Shown one piece after another: positions 39,601 through 53,400 of a DNA stretch of 64,000 nt. The DNA is from Riptortus pedestris (Eukaryota; Arthropoda; Insecta; Hemiptera; Alydidae), in the NCBI GenBank assembly GCA_019009955.1, contig CM032232.1, positions 135,008,501-135,072,500 on the forward strand, written 5' to 3'. The first letter of the stretch is position 1. Each line of letters opens with the position of its first letter. The position numbers and the translations under genes were made by a program. The notes under the pieces were generated by a model. The model worked only from the letters and a program-made list of their open reading frames with translations. It made no database searches and was not told the DNA's origin.

Positions 39601-42600
39601 GGGGGGTTAGAGTGGGGAATGTCAAAAATTTAAAATGTCTCCACTGTTATATGTTGAATCAAAAAAAGTGTATAGAAGCAATCTTATTGACAACTTAATG
39701 TTCTATAAAAGCTGTTACATATGTATTTTCACTATCAAGAATATTAACAGATATTTGGATTTCCTAACTCTAAAGTTTCAGCCTTCAGTAAACACCTACT
39801 CATGCCATACTAGGAATAAGCTGTTATATCGTGTACCAAATCATTCTAAGCTTAAATAATAAATATTGTTTTAAAGAGACCTTTTTTTATGTGAGATACA
39901 TGCGAATTTGTTGTGTGATGACATCATCAATTGAAATTTTACATTCTTGTCTTGCAAATGTTTATTTGATCTATACTATACTTGATATTTCACTGTTTTT
40001 GTCAACACTAAAGATCATATTTGTTATTGGCTGAAATAGTGGGGTTTAGGTGTGGGAGGAATTCGAAATTTCTAAATATCTCTCTTATAATGTAGTCAGA
40101 TTAAAAATGTTCGAGAACCAATGTTGTTAAATTATTGACGGTCTACAGGTGTTGTTTTATGCATTTGTTCATAACTCAAGAATGAAGCAAGTTATTCAAC
40201 CTTCCTTATTTTCAGTCTTCAGTACTCCCCCCCCTTCTACTCATCAGCTTTTCACATAGAAATATAGAGTATTTGGTGGTATGAGATCAAAAGTGTGCTA
40301 TTCAAGAACTTGGGAAACCTGCTTAGTTTACTCAGCCCCTGTAGGACAGACTTTATTATTTAAGTAGAGCCAAAACCTGGTAGCTAGAGAGTGTAATAAA
40401 AATTAGTGTGTCATCACTATTGCAGTAATTACTATAAAGCAGTGCCACTTGAACACACCCACTCACAGTTAAAAGGCTGTGGGTAGCTAAAATTATACAA
40501 ACATCTTTACTCATTGATGTATTATTAAAAATTTGCTGGAGATTATTGCTACATGAACTGAATGATTACTTTTGTGTTTGCTTTCTTATGGTGTTATTTT
40601 TGGTAATTTTGAAGTGTTATGAACTTAAATAAAATTCTATGCAAAAATTACATGTAATTTGAATAACTTTGTAGTAACATTGATTAAGATTATAGATTTA
40701 GTAATTGCTTTCCTATTTCCTCAAAAGTATTTATTATGTAAATTTGTCTCTAGGTATGTCAGGGTCTGGAAAAACATATGCATCAATGTTGTTATTAAGG
40801 CAGCTATTTGAAGTTGCTGGAGGTGGGCCTGAGACTGATGCTTTCAAACACCTGGCTGCTGCCTTCACTGTTCTTCGCTCACTTGGATCTGCCAAAACCA
40901 CTTCAAACTCTGAATCTAGTCGAATAGTTAGTATCTTAAGAATGAATATTTTAGAAACATTAATTTTAAAATTAAATAAGAAAAAAAATCTAAGTTATTC
41001 TTTTTTGAACAATTTTAAATTATATATTTATTTCCTTGTTATAGGGCCATTTTATTGAGGTTCAAGTAACAGATGGAGCACTCTACAGGACAAAAATACA
41101 TTGCTATTTTCTTGATCAAACTAGAGTTATAAGGCCTTTGAAGAATGAGAAGAATTATCATATATTTTATCAAATGTTAGCTGGACTTAACCCTGAAGAA
41201 AGAGGTTTGAGATTAATTTTTATATAATCTATTATTCATTGGGACTTTGTCAATGGATTATTGTATAATGCATAGAAATTTTGATTTTGGATAGGTCTAT
41301 AAAAGAAGAGAGAGAATCTATTGGGTTGAAACAAAAATAACACGAATTTAATAGTTATTTGGCAATGGGTTAACAAAATAAAAACTAATAGTTTCCCATA
41401 AAGTTCTTTATTATGCTTTACAAGTTTAGTGCCTTTCTTGGCAATGTTTCAGGGGCTAAACTGATTTAATTAATTAAGTATTAGCCGTTGACAAAATATC
41501 AGCTTTAAAATATTTTAATAGCATCTCCCGTTACTCCATTAATCAATAGATCAATACTATAGATTTTAACTCTGTAAGCTGATCCAGTTATGCAAAAGCA
41601 GTTTTACTGGTGTTTTAATACATAGACTGTGGGTGTCAACACATTGTTGATGGGCAGCAATATAAGTTTGAAGGAGAAGGGGATGCCCCCAGCTTCACTT
41701 AAACCATTCCATTTTTTGTTCTTGCAACAGTGTCAGCTCCAGACTTTATTTTTTGTCCAAATTACTACTAATATAGTCAGTTGTACTTGAATGTATAGAA
41801 TGGAATTTCTAGTTTTCCTTTTCACTTTGAGCAATATATCTATTATTTCCATGAATTTCCAAAGACTTCAGCTAGCAATAAAAGGGTGGAAAAGGGATTT
41901 TTTTTTTTCTAAACAAACTACAACTATTAAAATAATTCATTTACACATTTTAACTTGAATGTAAATGAATCTTTGCAGCTCCCATCTGTAGATCTGTAGA
42001 TGCTTTGCTGATGAAGCGTTTTTTTTTCCATGAAAAAAATAATTGAAGATATATTTAATATGTTAATATGTAGTAAAAATAAACTAACGGATAAATAAAA
42101 TGTTTCCATACTATGGTAAATATTTTGATGAACCTCTGCAGTTAAGAAAAGGAGGTTTAAGGAGGAGCTAAGATTTGGCTTGAAGGAACGATGTTTCTGA
42201 CCACACCATTGGTTACAGCGATTCGTGTATTTGAAGAATTGTAGTGCATGGTAGTAATTAAATAATTAACAATCAGAAAGATACAAAATGTTTGTAGACT
42301 CTTGATCATTGTTCTCTTTTATATTAGTTTGGGTAAATTATACGAATATTATTTATTTAACAATCATTCTCACAAATTTATATTTTTTTCAGCAAAATTA
42401 AATCTTGATGGTTATAATCTCCATAATTTAAGCTACCTTAAGTGTGGCGACACTAGACAAGATGAAGCAGATGATGCAGCTCGGTTTCAGGCGTGGAAAG
42501 CATGCCTTGGTAATTTCTTTCAATTAAATTACCCTTTTCAAATGTTGACAGATTATATTCTCATTTCATATTTGTTAGCAAATTAAAATTTCTTATTACA

Positions 42601-45600
42601 TTCGTCATTTCTGTTATCATTCTTTATATTCTTACATTCCTCAATTTATTTTATGGTCCAGTAAATTTCACATTCTGTTTATACTTTTATAATTCTAGAA
42701 ATAGTTATTAAAAACCACAAAATAAACTTATTTGTTGATTTATTATCAGTTATTGATTTATATAAATCAGAGTAAAAGAGTTTTAATTTTTTGAAAAGCT
42801 TAGTTTTTTAGCACTGATCTTTGTCTGTTTGACCATGAAAGATTTATCTCTTCTTTCGGCATGTTTCATATTCCAGTTGAATCTCTTTAGAAGCTGAAAT
42901 ACTGAAATGTTTTTCAAAATACAATAAAAAATTTATATAATTTCAAAGGTACATATGGTATTATAAGTGACATTAGTCATAATTGTTGTATTAGAAAAAA
43001 AATAATGAGCTTATAAAAATGTTGAACACATCTTTCATCAAGGAATTATTATTGATGGCTTATGCATATTAAACAGTTTTCATACAGTGGCTGAGAGTAA
43101 TTTAGAGCTTATTTCATTAATAATGATATTCTTAGTTCAATCTAAATAAAATAATCTCATGGGGTTCCATATACTCTGCTTTATATTTATCAGTAGTCCT
43201 ATTTTTCCCAAGCCAAATGGATTTGTGGGCCTGAAGATTGATAGAGATTGCTATATTTCTAGAAAAGGAAAGGAAAAAGTGTAAAGTAAGTTATTGGCAA
43301 TTCACACATCTGTCCCATCCCTTCCCCCCAAACAACTGGTTTAGAACTCACTAATATCTTATCTATTAGTTGCATAAAAAAAAATAAAAAAAAAATGCAT
43401 TGAATAAAATTTAATATATCTAAAAACTTTATGTCCTATACATTTTTTGCTTGAGGCACACACTGGTCAAGATGTTTTGGTTCCCCTTGAGTTTTCCTCA
43501 CTCATAGGTTGATACTGAACAATTACGAACCTAGTCTTGTTTGTTTTTTGGTCTATAGCTTTATGTCTTCTCAGACAAGCAATCAGAACTCATTTAGTGA
43601 TAAAAATAATTGTGAAAATTATTCAAATCATGCTTAACTCATTGAGAGAAAACACCACATGTAGATCATATCATATTATTTGTTATATTAGAATGGCGAA
43701 AAATGATTTAATAGGATATATAAATAACCACCCAGTTAAAAACATTTTTACCTTGGTAAATATAATATTTTGTCGTTATTATTTTTATAATGTAGAAACA
43801 AATTCAATTTTTGATGTTAGACTTCTATTTTTATTTTAAAAGTTGAGAACTGTCAAGGATTTGTTTATGTTTCAACACATTCGTCTTAAATTCAATTTTT
43901 TTTTTCATTGTATATTATGTTTTTTAGGGGTATTGGGTATACCTTTCATGGATGTTGTTCGAGTGCTTGCTGCAGTCCTGCTTTTAGGGAATGTAGTGTT
44001 TGTGGATTCTTGTGTTGGCTCGGTAGAAGTGACTGTGCAAAAAGAGACAGAACTGAATGCTGTAGCCTCTCTACTTGGAGTTACTCCCCAATCTCTTCTC
44101 AGGGGAATCACTTCTAGAACTCATAATGCAAGAGGGCAGATAATCAAATCTTACTGTGATGCAAATATGGTATGTTCAGCAACCTTACAATTTTATTATT
44201 ATTGGTATCTTTTTTTTTTTTTTTTTTTGTTTTTAAATAAGGGCCAGATTTTAAGAGAGTATATTTTAAAATAACAGACTACCATTAATATGAAATATTT
44301 AATTTCTGTTCAAGTCGATAGTTTCACACCCATAAATAGAAGTAATTCAAATTATTTAATAAATGTATAGCAACGTCTGTGTTTCTGCATTTTTTTATGC
44401 TTTCTTTTAGTTGGTTTTTTGTTTCTGTGTTCTATGTTGATTTTTCATTTAACACTTTTCAGTCTAATATGATTCGAGATTCTCTCGCAAAAGCATTATA
44501 CTGTCGAACTGTGGCAACTATTGTGAGGAGAGCCAACTCTCTGAAAAGGTTAGGATCAACTCTTGGGACATTAAGCAGTGATTCAAATGAATCTGTTCAT
44601 AACCAAGCTGAGGTTAGTATTTCATTTCTAACAAAATTAATAGTTGCTTTATGCTTATTTGAAAGATAGAATTACTTTTCATTTCTGAGGGAGTTCGTTG
44701 AAAATATATTGAAATGAGAAATAAAGTAAATTTCTAAATACACTTTCAAAAAGTCGAAATTATTTTACTTCAGGTAATTCTCAACATGGATGCTTTGGAG
44801 GATTCATGTGTAGGTAAACTTATTACTTACCTGGGTCTGTCAAATGCAAGTGGGGGTTGCAAATGACAAACTTTGAAGTGAAAGAAGGATACTTTTATAT
44901 AGAAAAATCAGAATAAAAGCAAGGAACCATCTTTCTATCTTGCAAATCTGGTGCAGAAGTAGAGCAAATACAGTACAGCAGAGATTATTATTGTTTTGAT
45001 AATCTATATTTTTCCATCTTTAAAACTTCTAAATGAGTGAACATAAATCCTGAAAATTGTTCTTAAATTTAAAACATAAATCTATCCCTGCATCTATTGC
45101 CTGAAAATTAACAAAAGTATCAAATGTTTGGAGGTCTAGAAAAACATTGTTAATGGCCTATATACTGCAACACATCAGGCTGAGCTCTTCTTGTTTAATA
45201 AAATAAAGCTTGACAATTTTGTGAGTTCGTAATGGATGAAAATGAAAAAAATATATCCCTTCATACACAATTACAATGCAAATAAAGTGATGGTTGAGGG
45301 GAGAACTCCATTCACTTTTATTTCATCGAACTGTGACCTCAATTTAATCTTTGTTGAAGGAGAAATGACTGGCTGTCAATAGATGAAAAACACGTGAACT
45401 ATCTCCACTGATTTATTTTCCTCTACATGCTTCACATCCTCAATTACACCTCTTCAGGAGTAATACACATTATAAAAAGATTTGATCTTACCACCTTCGC
45501 AGTCATATTGAGATTGCTTTTAGTTAAAGTTTTTAAAAAAGACCTTGTACTTACAGAAGCTTTTGTCGAATAATCTCCTAAACATTCATGATGAACTTCG

Positions 45601-48600
45601 AGAGCACATGAGTTTTCTTGCAAGCCTTCAAAAATTCAATTTTTTCCCTGGTGTTCTTCATTACGCCAGTCAATTTGAAGTAGAATCTTGACGTGGCTGC
45701 CGAGATGGAAGGGTTGAATCTTTTTACAATGTATATTACTCCTGAAGAGGTGTCATAGAGGATGTGAAACATGTGGTGGAAAATAAATCAGTAGATATAG
45801 TTCATGAGTTTTTCATCTATTGACCTTTGACCATTTCTCCTTCAACATTCACTTTTAGAACAAATCCCGTTTCATATAAAAATGCCTCAAATATGTAACA
45901 AATGCAAATATACTTAGTATTAGTAAAAGGTAGGGTGTACACCAATTTTCATATATTTAAAGTATAATCAAAAGAATTATAGTTGACATTTTCTGTTCCA
46001 TGTATTGAAAATAGGTTGCCAGCCAGCATGCTTCAACAATTGGAACAGCGGGCTCTAAATCTAGCAAGTCTATGGCAGCATTAAATAATGCTGTGAGGCA
46101 TGCAACTGATGGATTCATTGGCATTCTGGATATGTTTGGTTTTGAAGATCCAAAGGTATTTAAGAGTACTATTATAATAAATAAATTAGTTTTTTTTTTT
46201 TTAACTTCTTGAAACAGGTGTTTAATAGTTTTCTTCCCCCTTCTCATTTTCAGCCAAGCCAACTAGAACACCTCTGTATTAATCTTTGCTCAGAAACAAT
46301 GCAACACTTTTACAACACTCACATCTTCAAGTCTTCTATCGAGAGTTGTAGAGATGAAGGAATTCATTCAGATGTCGAAGTAGATTATGTTGATAACGTT
46401 CCATGTATTGATTTAATTTCATCTTTGGTAAGAATACAATTGTTTTTTATCCTTTCAATTATTTCTATAGAAATACTATGCTCTGAATTTAGGAATTGAG
46501 ATAAATTATTAGAATTCAATCGGAAAGGACAAGCCTAGTGTGTAAAAGCATTCTAGCCCTCTCACCCATTTCCTGAAACTAACAGCCTTTAGCAGATTTC
46601 CCTTATGCGACAGATTGAAAAATTGTACAGAACCAATGTTATTGAAAATATAAAGTTCTACAAATGTTGTTGATACATTTTTTCTTTATCTTGAATATTA
46701 TGCAAGATATTTGCATATTTTTGGTTTTGGCCTCAGTAAACCCCCCCCCCCTCCTACTCATGTCATATTAACAATAAGCTTTTTTATCTTTAACCACATA
46801 ATTCCAAAATTGGTTAAATACCAAATATTGTTTTCAATGAGCTTTTACTTTGTGAGTTGCATACAAATAGGTTACATGATGGTGTCATCAATTAAGATTT
46901 TGCATACTATACTTGAAAATTTAATTTAATCTATACCATAATCGATATTTAACTGTTTAATTCAACACTAAAGTTCATAGTTGTTAATGGCTAAAATTCA
47001 ACGAGGGTGGAGGAATTCAAAAAGTCTCTGTTATTATAAGTTGCATTGACATATGTTACAGAACCAATCTTGTTAAGTTGCTGTTCTATACATTTTTTTA
47101 ATTGCTTAAATATTAAGAGTTATTCGTTCTTTGTTGTTTTCAGCCTCCAGTAAATACCCACTTCTACTTATCAGATTTTAATTTAGAAATAGAAAATATA
47201 TTGGGAGAAGAGATACATAGTGTGCAATACCAGCATGTGGGAAATCTAATTATTTTACATAGCGTCTGTGTGATGGGCTTTATTCAAGAAGCAGAATATT
47301 TCTCCATGCTCACTACTACTCACTTTTGACCTTAAACTTAACCTCCTGCTCCCTGCTTAATAGTATAGTCCTCCCTGCTCTGCAATTACCTTTCTGTGCC
47401 ATGAATCAATAGTCATTTAATGCCTTATAAAGGTTGCTTTAAAAATATTACAAAGACTATGTGTTTTAAAAAAGACATTTCTTTAAAGCGAAAAAAATAT
47501 CCTTTCTGAAGTAACTTACTGATTCTGTCCCCATTTTGTCAATTTTTAAACTGTTTATAAGCCATAAAGCCATTGACAATATGTATTTTCAGTCAATTAT
47601 TTTGTTGTGTTAGAGAATTGGCCAGGGAAGACATTTTTTACTCGATGATTGTTCCGAAAGTATTTTTTGTACAGATATCTTTATCAAAATATATTAATTT
47701 TGTCCTGCGGATATCATTTATAAATAATATGGAATGAAAGCAGTATTGAGAACATTTAGGAATATTCCATTCCTTCATGAAGGCTCTTAACAAACGTAAT
47801 CCATCCAGCAATTTTTATTTTTTTAACGAATGCCTCAACATTATGAAATTATGTGACTAATTTAATTTTAGAGTTTTCTAAACAATTTTAGAGTACAGTA
47901 TTTTAAGGTATTTGTGTGTTTAGTAAATTGCTATAGTCTTTATAGTTATTGTGGGACTGCTCTTGTTTTATAGATGACTGATGTCCATAGAACAAATCTA
48001 CGAAATTAGATAATAAATTTTTAGATATATTTTTATTAAGAATAGTCTCATTATAAATTAAACATTGTAATAATTATTTTAGAGGTGAAGATTTCATGTG
48101 TGTGCTTATTTCAGAGGACAGGTTTGTTGAGCATGCTTGATGTTGAGTGCTCTATCAGAGGATCAGCTGAGGGATATATTACAAAAGTAAAAGCTCAGCA
48201 CAGATCGAATGGTAGACTTTTTGAGCCTAAGCCAATTGAACCAAGGATGTTTGGAATACAACATTTTGCTGGGAGGGTTGTGTATGATGCTACTGACTTT
48301 CTTGGTAAGATTAATATTTATTTCCTTCCCTTGATCATTAAATTGCCTTAGTTATCAAATTAATTTTATCCTTCTATCCCTTGGTCCCACTCAGCACTGT
48401 CTGGTAATTGAGTATCACTTGAATAAAGAAGTAGCTATGATTGGTCTGCAGTGTTACCTCAAGTACAACAGGAATTTTGAATTTATCAACCTTTGTCTTC
48501 TTGACATCTCATCAGTTTAGCAGACACTGACTCTTCATGCCCTTTGTGCCTAATAAAACTTATTTACAAGTCTGTCTGTTAGATATTAAGATTCCTTTTA

Positions 48601-50426
48601 AAATCTGTGGTATTATTTATTTTCCTCAAAAATATTAATTGTATCTGATTGTTTCGAGTTCACAGATTAGTAATTTTAGTAATAGGTCAGATTGAACAGA
48701 TAAAACTTTTCAATTACTTTCCGCTGTGCTTGGATCTGCCATCTTTTGAGAGGAAAGGAGTTCAATCTTTATTTTTAAATAATATTGGCAAGATTCAAAA
48801 TTATGTGTCACTTAAATATTTTAAATAGTAATAGGGGCAGTGATTAGAACGATTTTAAATTTATCATGAAACTCTATAAAGTTACAAATGACACATTAGT
48901 TACTAAAGAAGCATGAAGACAAATCATATATATTAAATACTGAAACAAAATAAAAAAAATGTTGGGCGCATGAAGAATATTTTGTATTGGTACAATATTC
49001 CCGAACAAAGCTGAGCATCTCAAATATTTTTTTTATAAAATAATTTATGTTACTCCACATGGAATGTGATGAACTTATTTTGTTTCCCTGGAGAAAGTAT
49101 TTAACAATTATATTAAGAGATATAAAACTTCGCAGCATAAAGTAGTTTAAAAAAAATAGTGTTTAATGATTTGCTTCCTTTTTTTTTTTTCCAAGCTCCT
49201 AAAATTTGGTATTACTCAGAGTAATTTGGGTAATATCCTTCCCATTTGTTTTGCATAGACTGTCAAAACTATATCTAATTTCCTGGTGCTTAGCTGAACT
49301 TATATTCTTATTACTCAACTGCAAAAATATTGCTTCTTGTTTTGGGTCACAGATTCACCTATGTTATCATCACTAGTTTCATATATGAGAAAATGCTTAC
49401 TAAAGACAATTATTTTATTTGGTATGTTTATAATACAGTTAAATCTTTTTTAATATGTCATATTGTCTCAATGTTTATTTATCACTCAACTCTGAAGATA
49501 AAACTTGAAGATTTAGCAGTAGTAATGGTGAATGGACTCTCGGTAGGGAGTTAAGTAGATTTATTAAGGAGTTATAATTGAACATTTTCTCTCTTTTTAG
49601 ATACAAACAGGGATGTTGTACCAGATGATCTAGTAGCAGTTTTCCACAAACAAAACTGCAATTTCGGTTTTGCTACTCATTTGTTTGGAAGCGAACTGAA
49701 AGCTCTCTATGCTTCCGATACAGTGCCAAGAGGTGTCAGCTTCCGAATTTCTCCGACATCACATTCAGACCTGTGAGTTTATAAAATACCTTTTATTTCC
49801 TAATGAATTTGAATGAATGAGTTATTAAAAGGGTAGAATTGCATTATACTGATGTGGCTGTGAACAACTTGAGGCCATATAATGAAGTCATCCTTCTCAA
49901 TTGTTGCTGAAGAAAAGATTATAAGACAAAAATTACAATATTAGTGGGATTATTTGTAAACCATGAAGTTTTTGTGATGTTCTTTAACCATGTAATAACC
50001 TCAATATTGAGCCATAAGTAAAGAGTGCATATTGATGAATAATTGTGAATTCTGATATACAGACTGCTCTTAAAGGCACTTATTATAGCACTTCTAGTAG
50101 TGAAGGATGGGGCGGAGTTGATAGGGACAGCTAGTTAAGTTAAGAGTGCATATTATTATTATTATGTCAGTAATTTTCTTTATGCTGGCAGAATATCATA
50201 ATAAAAAGAAATAAAAGAAAATGGGCATTAGCATTCCTTTAGTTTCCAATAATTTGTCATATGTTTATACTTTGAGAACTAAATTTTAATTCTCTATCAA
50301 TTTTAGCAGATTTCCCTTAAGGGAAATCAGCTATTGAGGTCGTACTCATGACGTGATTTTTGAAAATTTTCTTCAAATGTCCATCAATCCTACCCAGGAG
50401 ATGATGAAAATGAGGTCCGTTCAAAA

Positions 50427-50494
<68 letters not shown>

Positions 50495-53400
50495 CTGTTA
50501 ACACTCTAGCGGTCGCAATTTTTGTTTGATCGTTACCAAACTCGATATTTGAACGTTTTATGCAACAGACAGATCAAGTTCGTTAATGGCTGAAATCGGA
50601 TCAGGGGTAGGGGGGTTTAGAGGGGGGGATTTTCGAAAATTCGAAATATCTCTGTTTCCATATGTCGGATCAAAAATTTGTATAGAACTAATTGCAAATC
50701 AAATTTACTATAAATATTGTTCTATACATTTATTATCAATCTTGAATATTAACCGAGATATTTGCAATTTTATTAAATTTGGGCCGATGACGGATGACGA
50801 ACGGGTTTCCCACCAAAAGCTAGTTCGGCCCTTTGCCGCAACTGTTCGGCTCTTGTATGGAGATTTATCTATTTTATAACTTCATGTGGGAAATCTGCTT
50901 AGTTCACGCAGCCCCTGCGTGACGGACTTTTTATTACCTCAAACTGTACCAGAGTGCCAAATTATCTTCCATTGAGAGTATTTGCTTATTTGGCTCCACA
51001 CCTTTCAGCACTTGTTTTCCATAAAGAACTTTTTTATTGTTAACATTTTTAAAATGAAGAAATAAATGTTTTGACTTGACTAGGATTTAAAGTTGTGCAA
51101 GACAGAAGCTACCCTATAAATTGGAGTTACTATGTTTCTTGCCAGCCAAACAAAACGTCTGATACTATAGCCCCAAAATATCAAAGCTTCCATCATCATT
51201 TGAATTTTTATATTATGAAAAATTGTAATTAACATTGCAAGAAAATTGTTTCTGTCCAAGTATTTACACACAATAGAAGTAACCTAGTAAGCAATGACGA
51301 ATTAAAAGTGTTTCCTCTTGAAACCATTCTGGCATATAGTTTTGAGTTTGTGGGAGTGGCTGAAAGAGAAGGCAACATTGAGGGCTCAGGTAGTGAATGG
51401 CAAAAGTTGGTTTATATTCAAGCTAAGCCAAATTATTTCCTTTAAGTATATATTATTTTAACATTAAGTAATTAATCCTCTTAATTTTTACTATATTTAT
51501 CAGCAAAAATATATAGGTTCAGCAAAAGTCTGAAAATCATGTGCACGTAATTAAAATGTTTTCAAAGTATTAATTACTTCTAGATATTAATGAATTTCAG
51601 TTATAATGTTGTAGGTATATGTTATAAATAAATAATATCCATTATTACATATATTTACATAGTCGAGTCCATAATTGAGTTATCCAGTCGCTCAAGGTTT
51701 TTATGGTCTCTATAAATGTGCAGTGAAAGGTGCTTGTTGCTCATATAATTCTTTGTGTTGGGACAGACTGAATGGTGATGAACCAGTTTCAACACTGACA
51801 CAGGACTTCCACACAAGGCTGGACAACCTTCTACGAACTTTAGTACATGCCAGACCACATTTCATCAGGTGTGTGAGAGCAAATGCTACCGAGACACCTC
51901 AGAGGTTCGACAGAGCAGTAGTTATGAGGCAGATAAGGTCGCTCCAAGTTCTAGAAACTGTTAATCTTATGGCTGGAGGTAAGTAATCATCCCTTATGAA
52001 TAATTTCTAATTCAGTACAAAATATGAATCCAAATCAATATATGGAGAGTGCATTTTCAAAAGGTTGTAGTTACCGAAATGCTTGAAATATGGTTTCATA
52101 TGAAATTGGGTTGCAAGTTTCATAGATTATCTGCTTAGAAATCGTTGTAGTGTTACTAGTGCTGGAAGGAACTCAAATGTGAGAAAAAAAAAAGGGACTT
52201 CCTGAAAAGAAGAGGAAAGACAACCAAGATGCTGTCTTATCTGAACACTTTAGCACAACTGTACTTTAAAAAGTTACTGGCATTAGCACCACCAAAAGAG
52301 ACCACCACCAATTGAAAGTCAACAGGACTAAAGTACATAGAATGTAACTTTTTTTGACAATTGTTATATAGAGGCATTTACACCGTTTCCTCTTGCATTC
52401 CAAAAATCAAGTTTATTTTATGATTTTAAAATTACTTTCATATAATGTAATAGTGCTAGTGAACACATTTATCTATTATTATTAAACTTGCTAAAATATT
52501 TATAAATCTCTTTAAAAGTTATTTAAAACATTGATTTTTCCCAAAAATGTGTTTTTATTCGCTTCCGATAAAATTATTTTTAGCACTTATACCATTTTGG
52601 AAATACACTCTTCAGATAAAACAAAAACTACAAGACACAAGGTACTCCAAATATATTAAAAAGAAGTTAATATATTATAAAAGCACAGGCAAAACTATAT
52701 AGTTAAAAGGGTGTCACTCTAGTGGAGTCCCCATGATAGCTTGTAAAAGACGAAAATGTCATGGTGGGTAGGATTTCTAACATTTATTTCTGTTTATAAA
52801 AGGAAAGAGCCCTTGTAAGGAATAAGGGTTTTTTGGGAGGGGGAATTTCAGTCGTAAAATGACTGATGTACAAGATGAGGATTCTGCTTTGAAACAAACA
52901 TTGAAGGAGAATATGCCTCACAAAATAATAGAACTATCTTACTTAAATGACATTCATAGATGTAAGGATAAAATCGAAAAAATAGGGTCATCTAGGAATA
53001 AAGTAATGACACAGACACTCTCAAGTATTTCAGTAGTTCTGTCCAATTTAAAAAAATATAATACTAAAACATTTTTATTAACACATGGATTAAAAAAGAA
53101 AATTATTATTGTAGGTTTTCCTCACAGAATGCGATTTAAAGCATTTCTGTCGAGGTATAGAGTGATAGCACGAGCTACAGACCTACGTCGAGGGGAAGAC
53201 AAATACCTAGAAGACTGCCATACAATACTCAGCTGCCTTGAAGGTAAATCGAGACCCCCTGGGCTCGTAGTTACTTGGGCTATTGGAAAGAGGCACATAT
53301 TTCTAAGGTAACTATCAACTCTCATCATACATTTTTATGAAATGATTAATATTATTTTAAATTATTGGTTATATTAGTGGTAGTTTTGTACTCATAAATA

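Noticed and set aside
43905..44117. ORFs on the minus strand and a second plus frame over exon G
   Set aside because: Shadows of the myosin exon; the exon frame matches LLLGNV and has correct splice sites.
51655..51858. Minus-strand ORF over exon M
   Set aside because: Shadow of the myosin exon.
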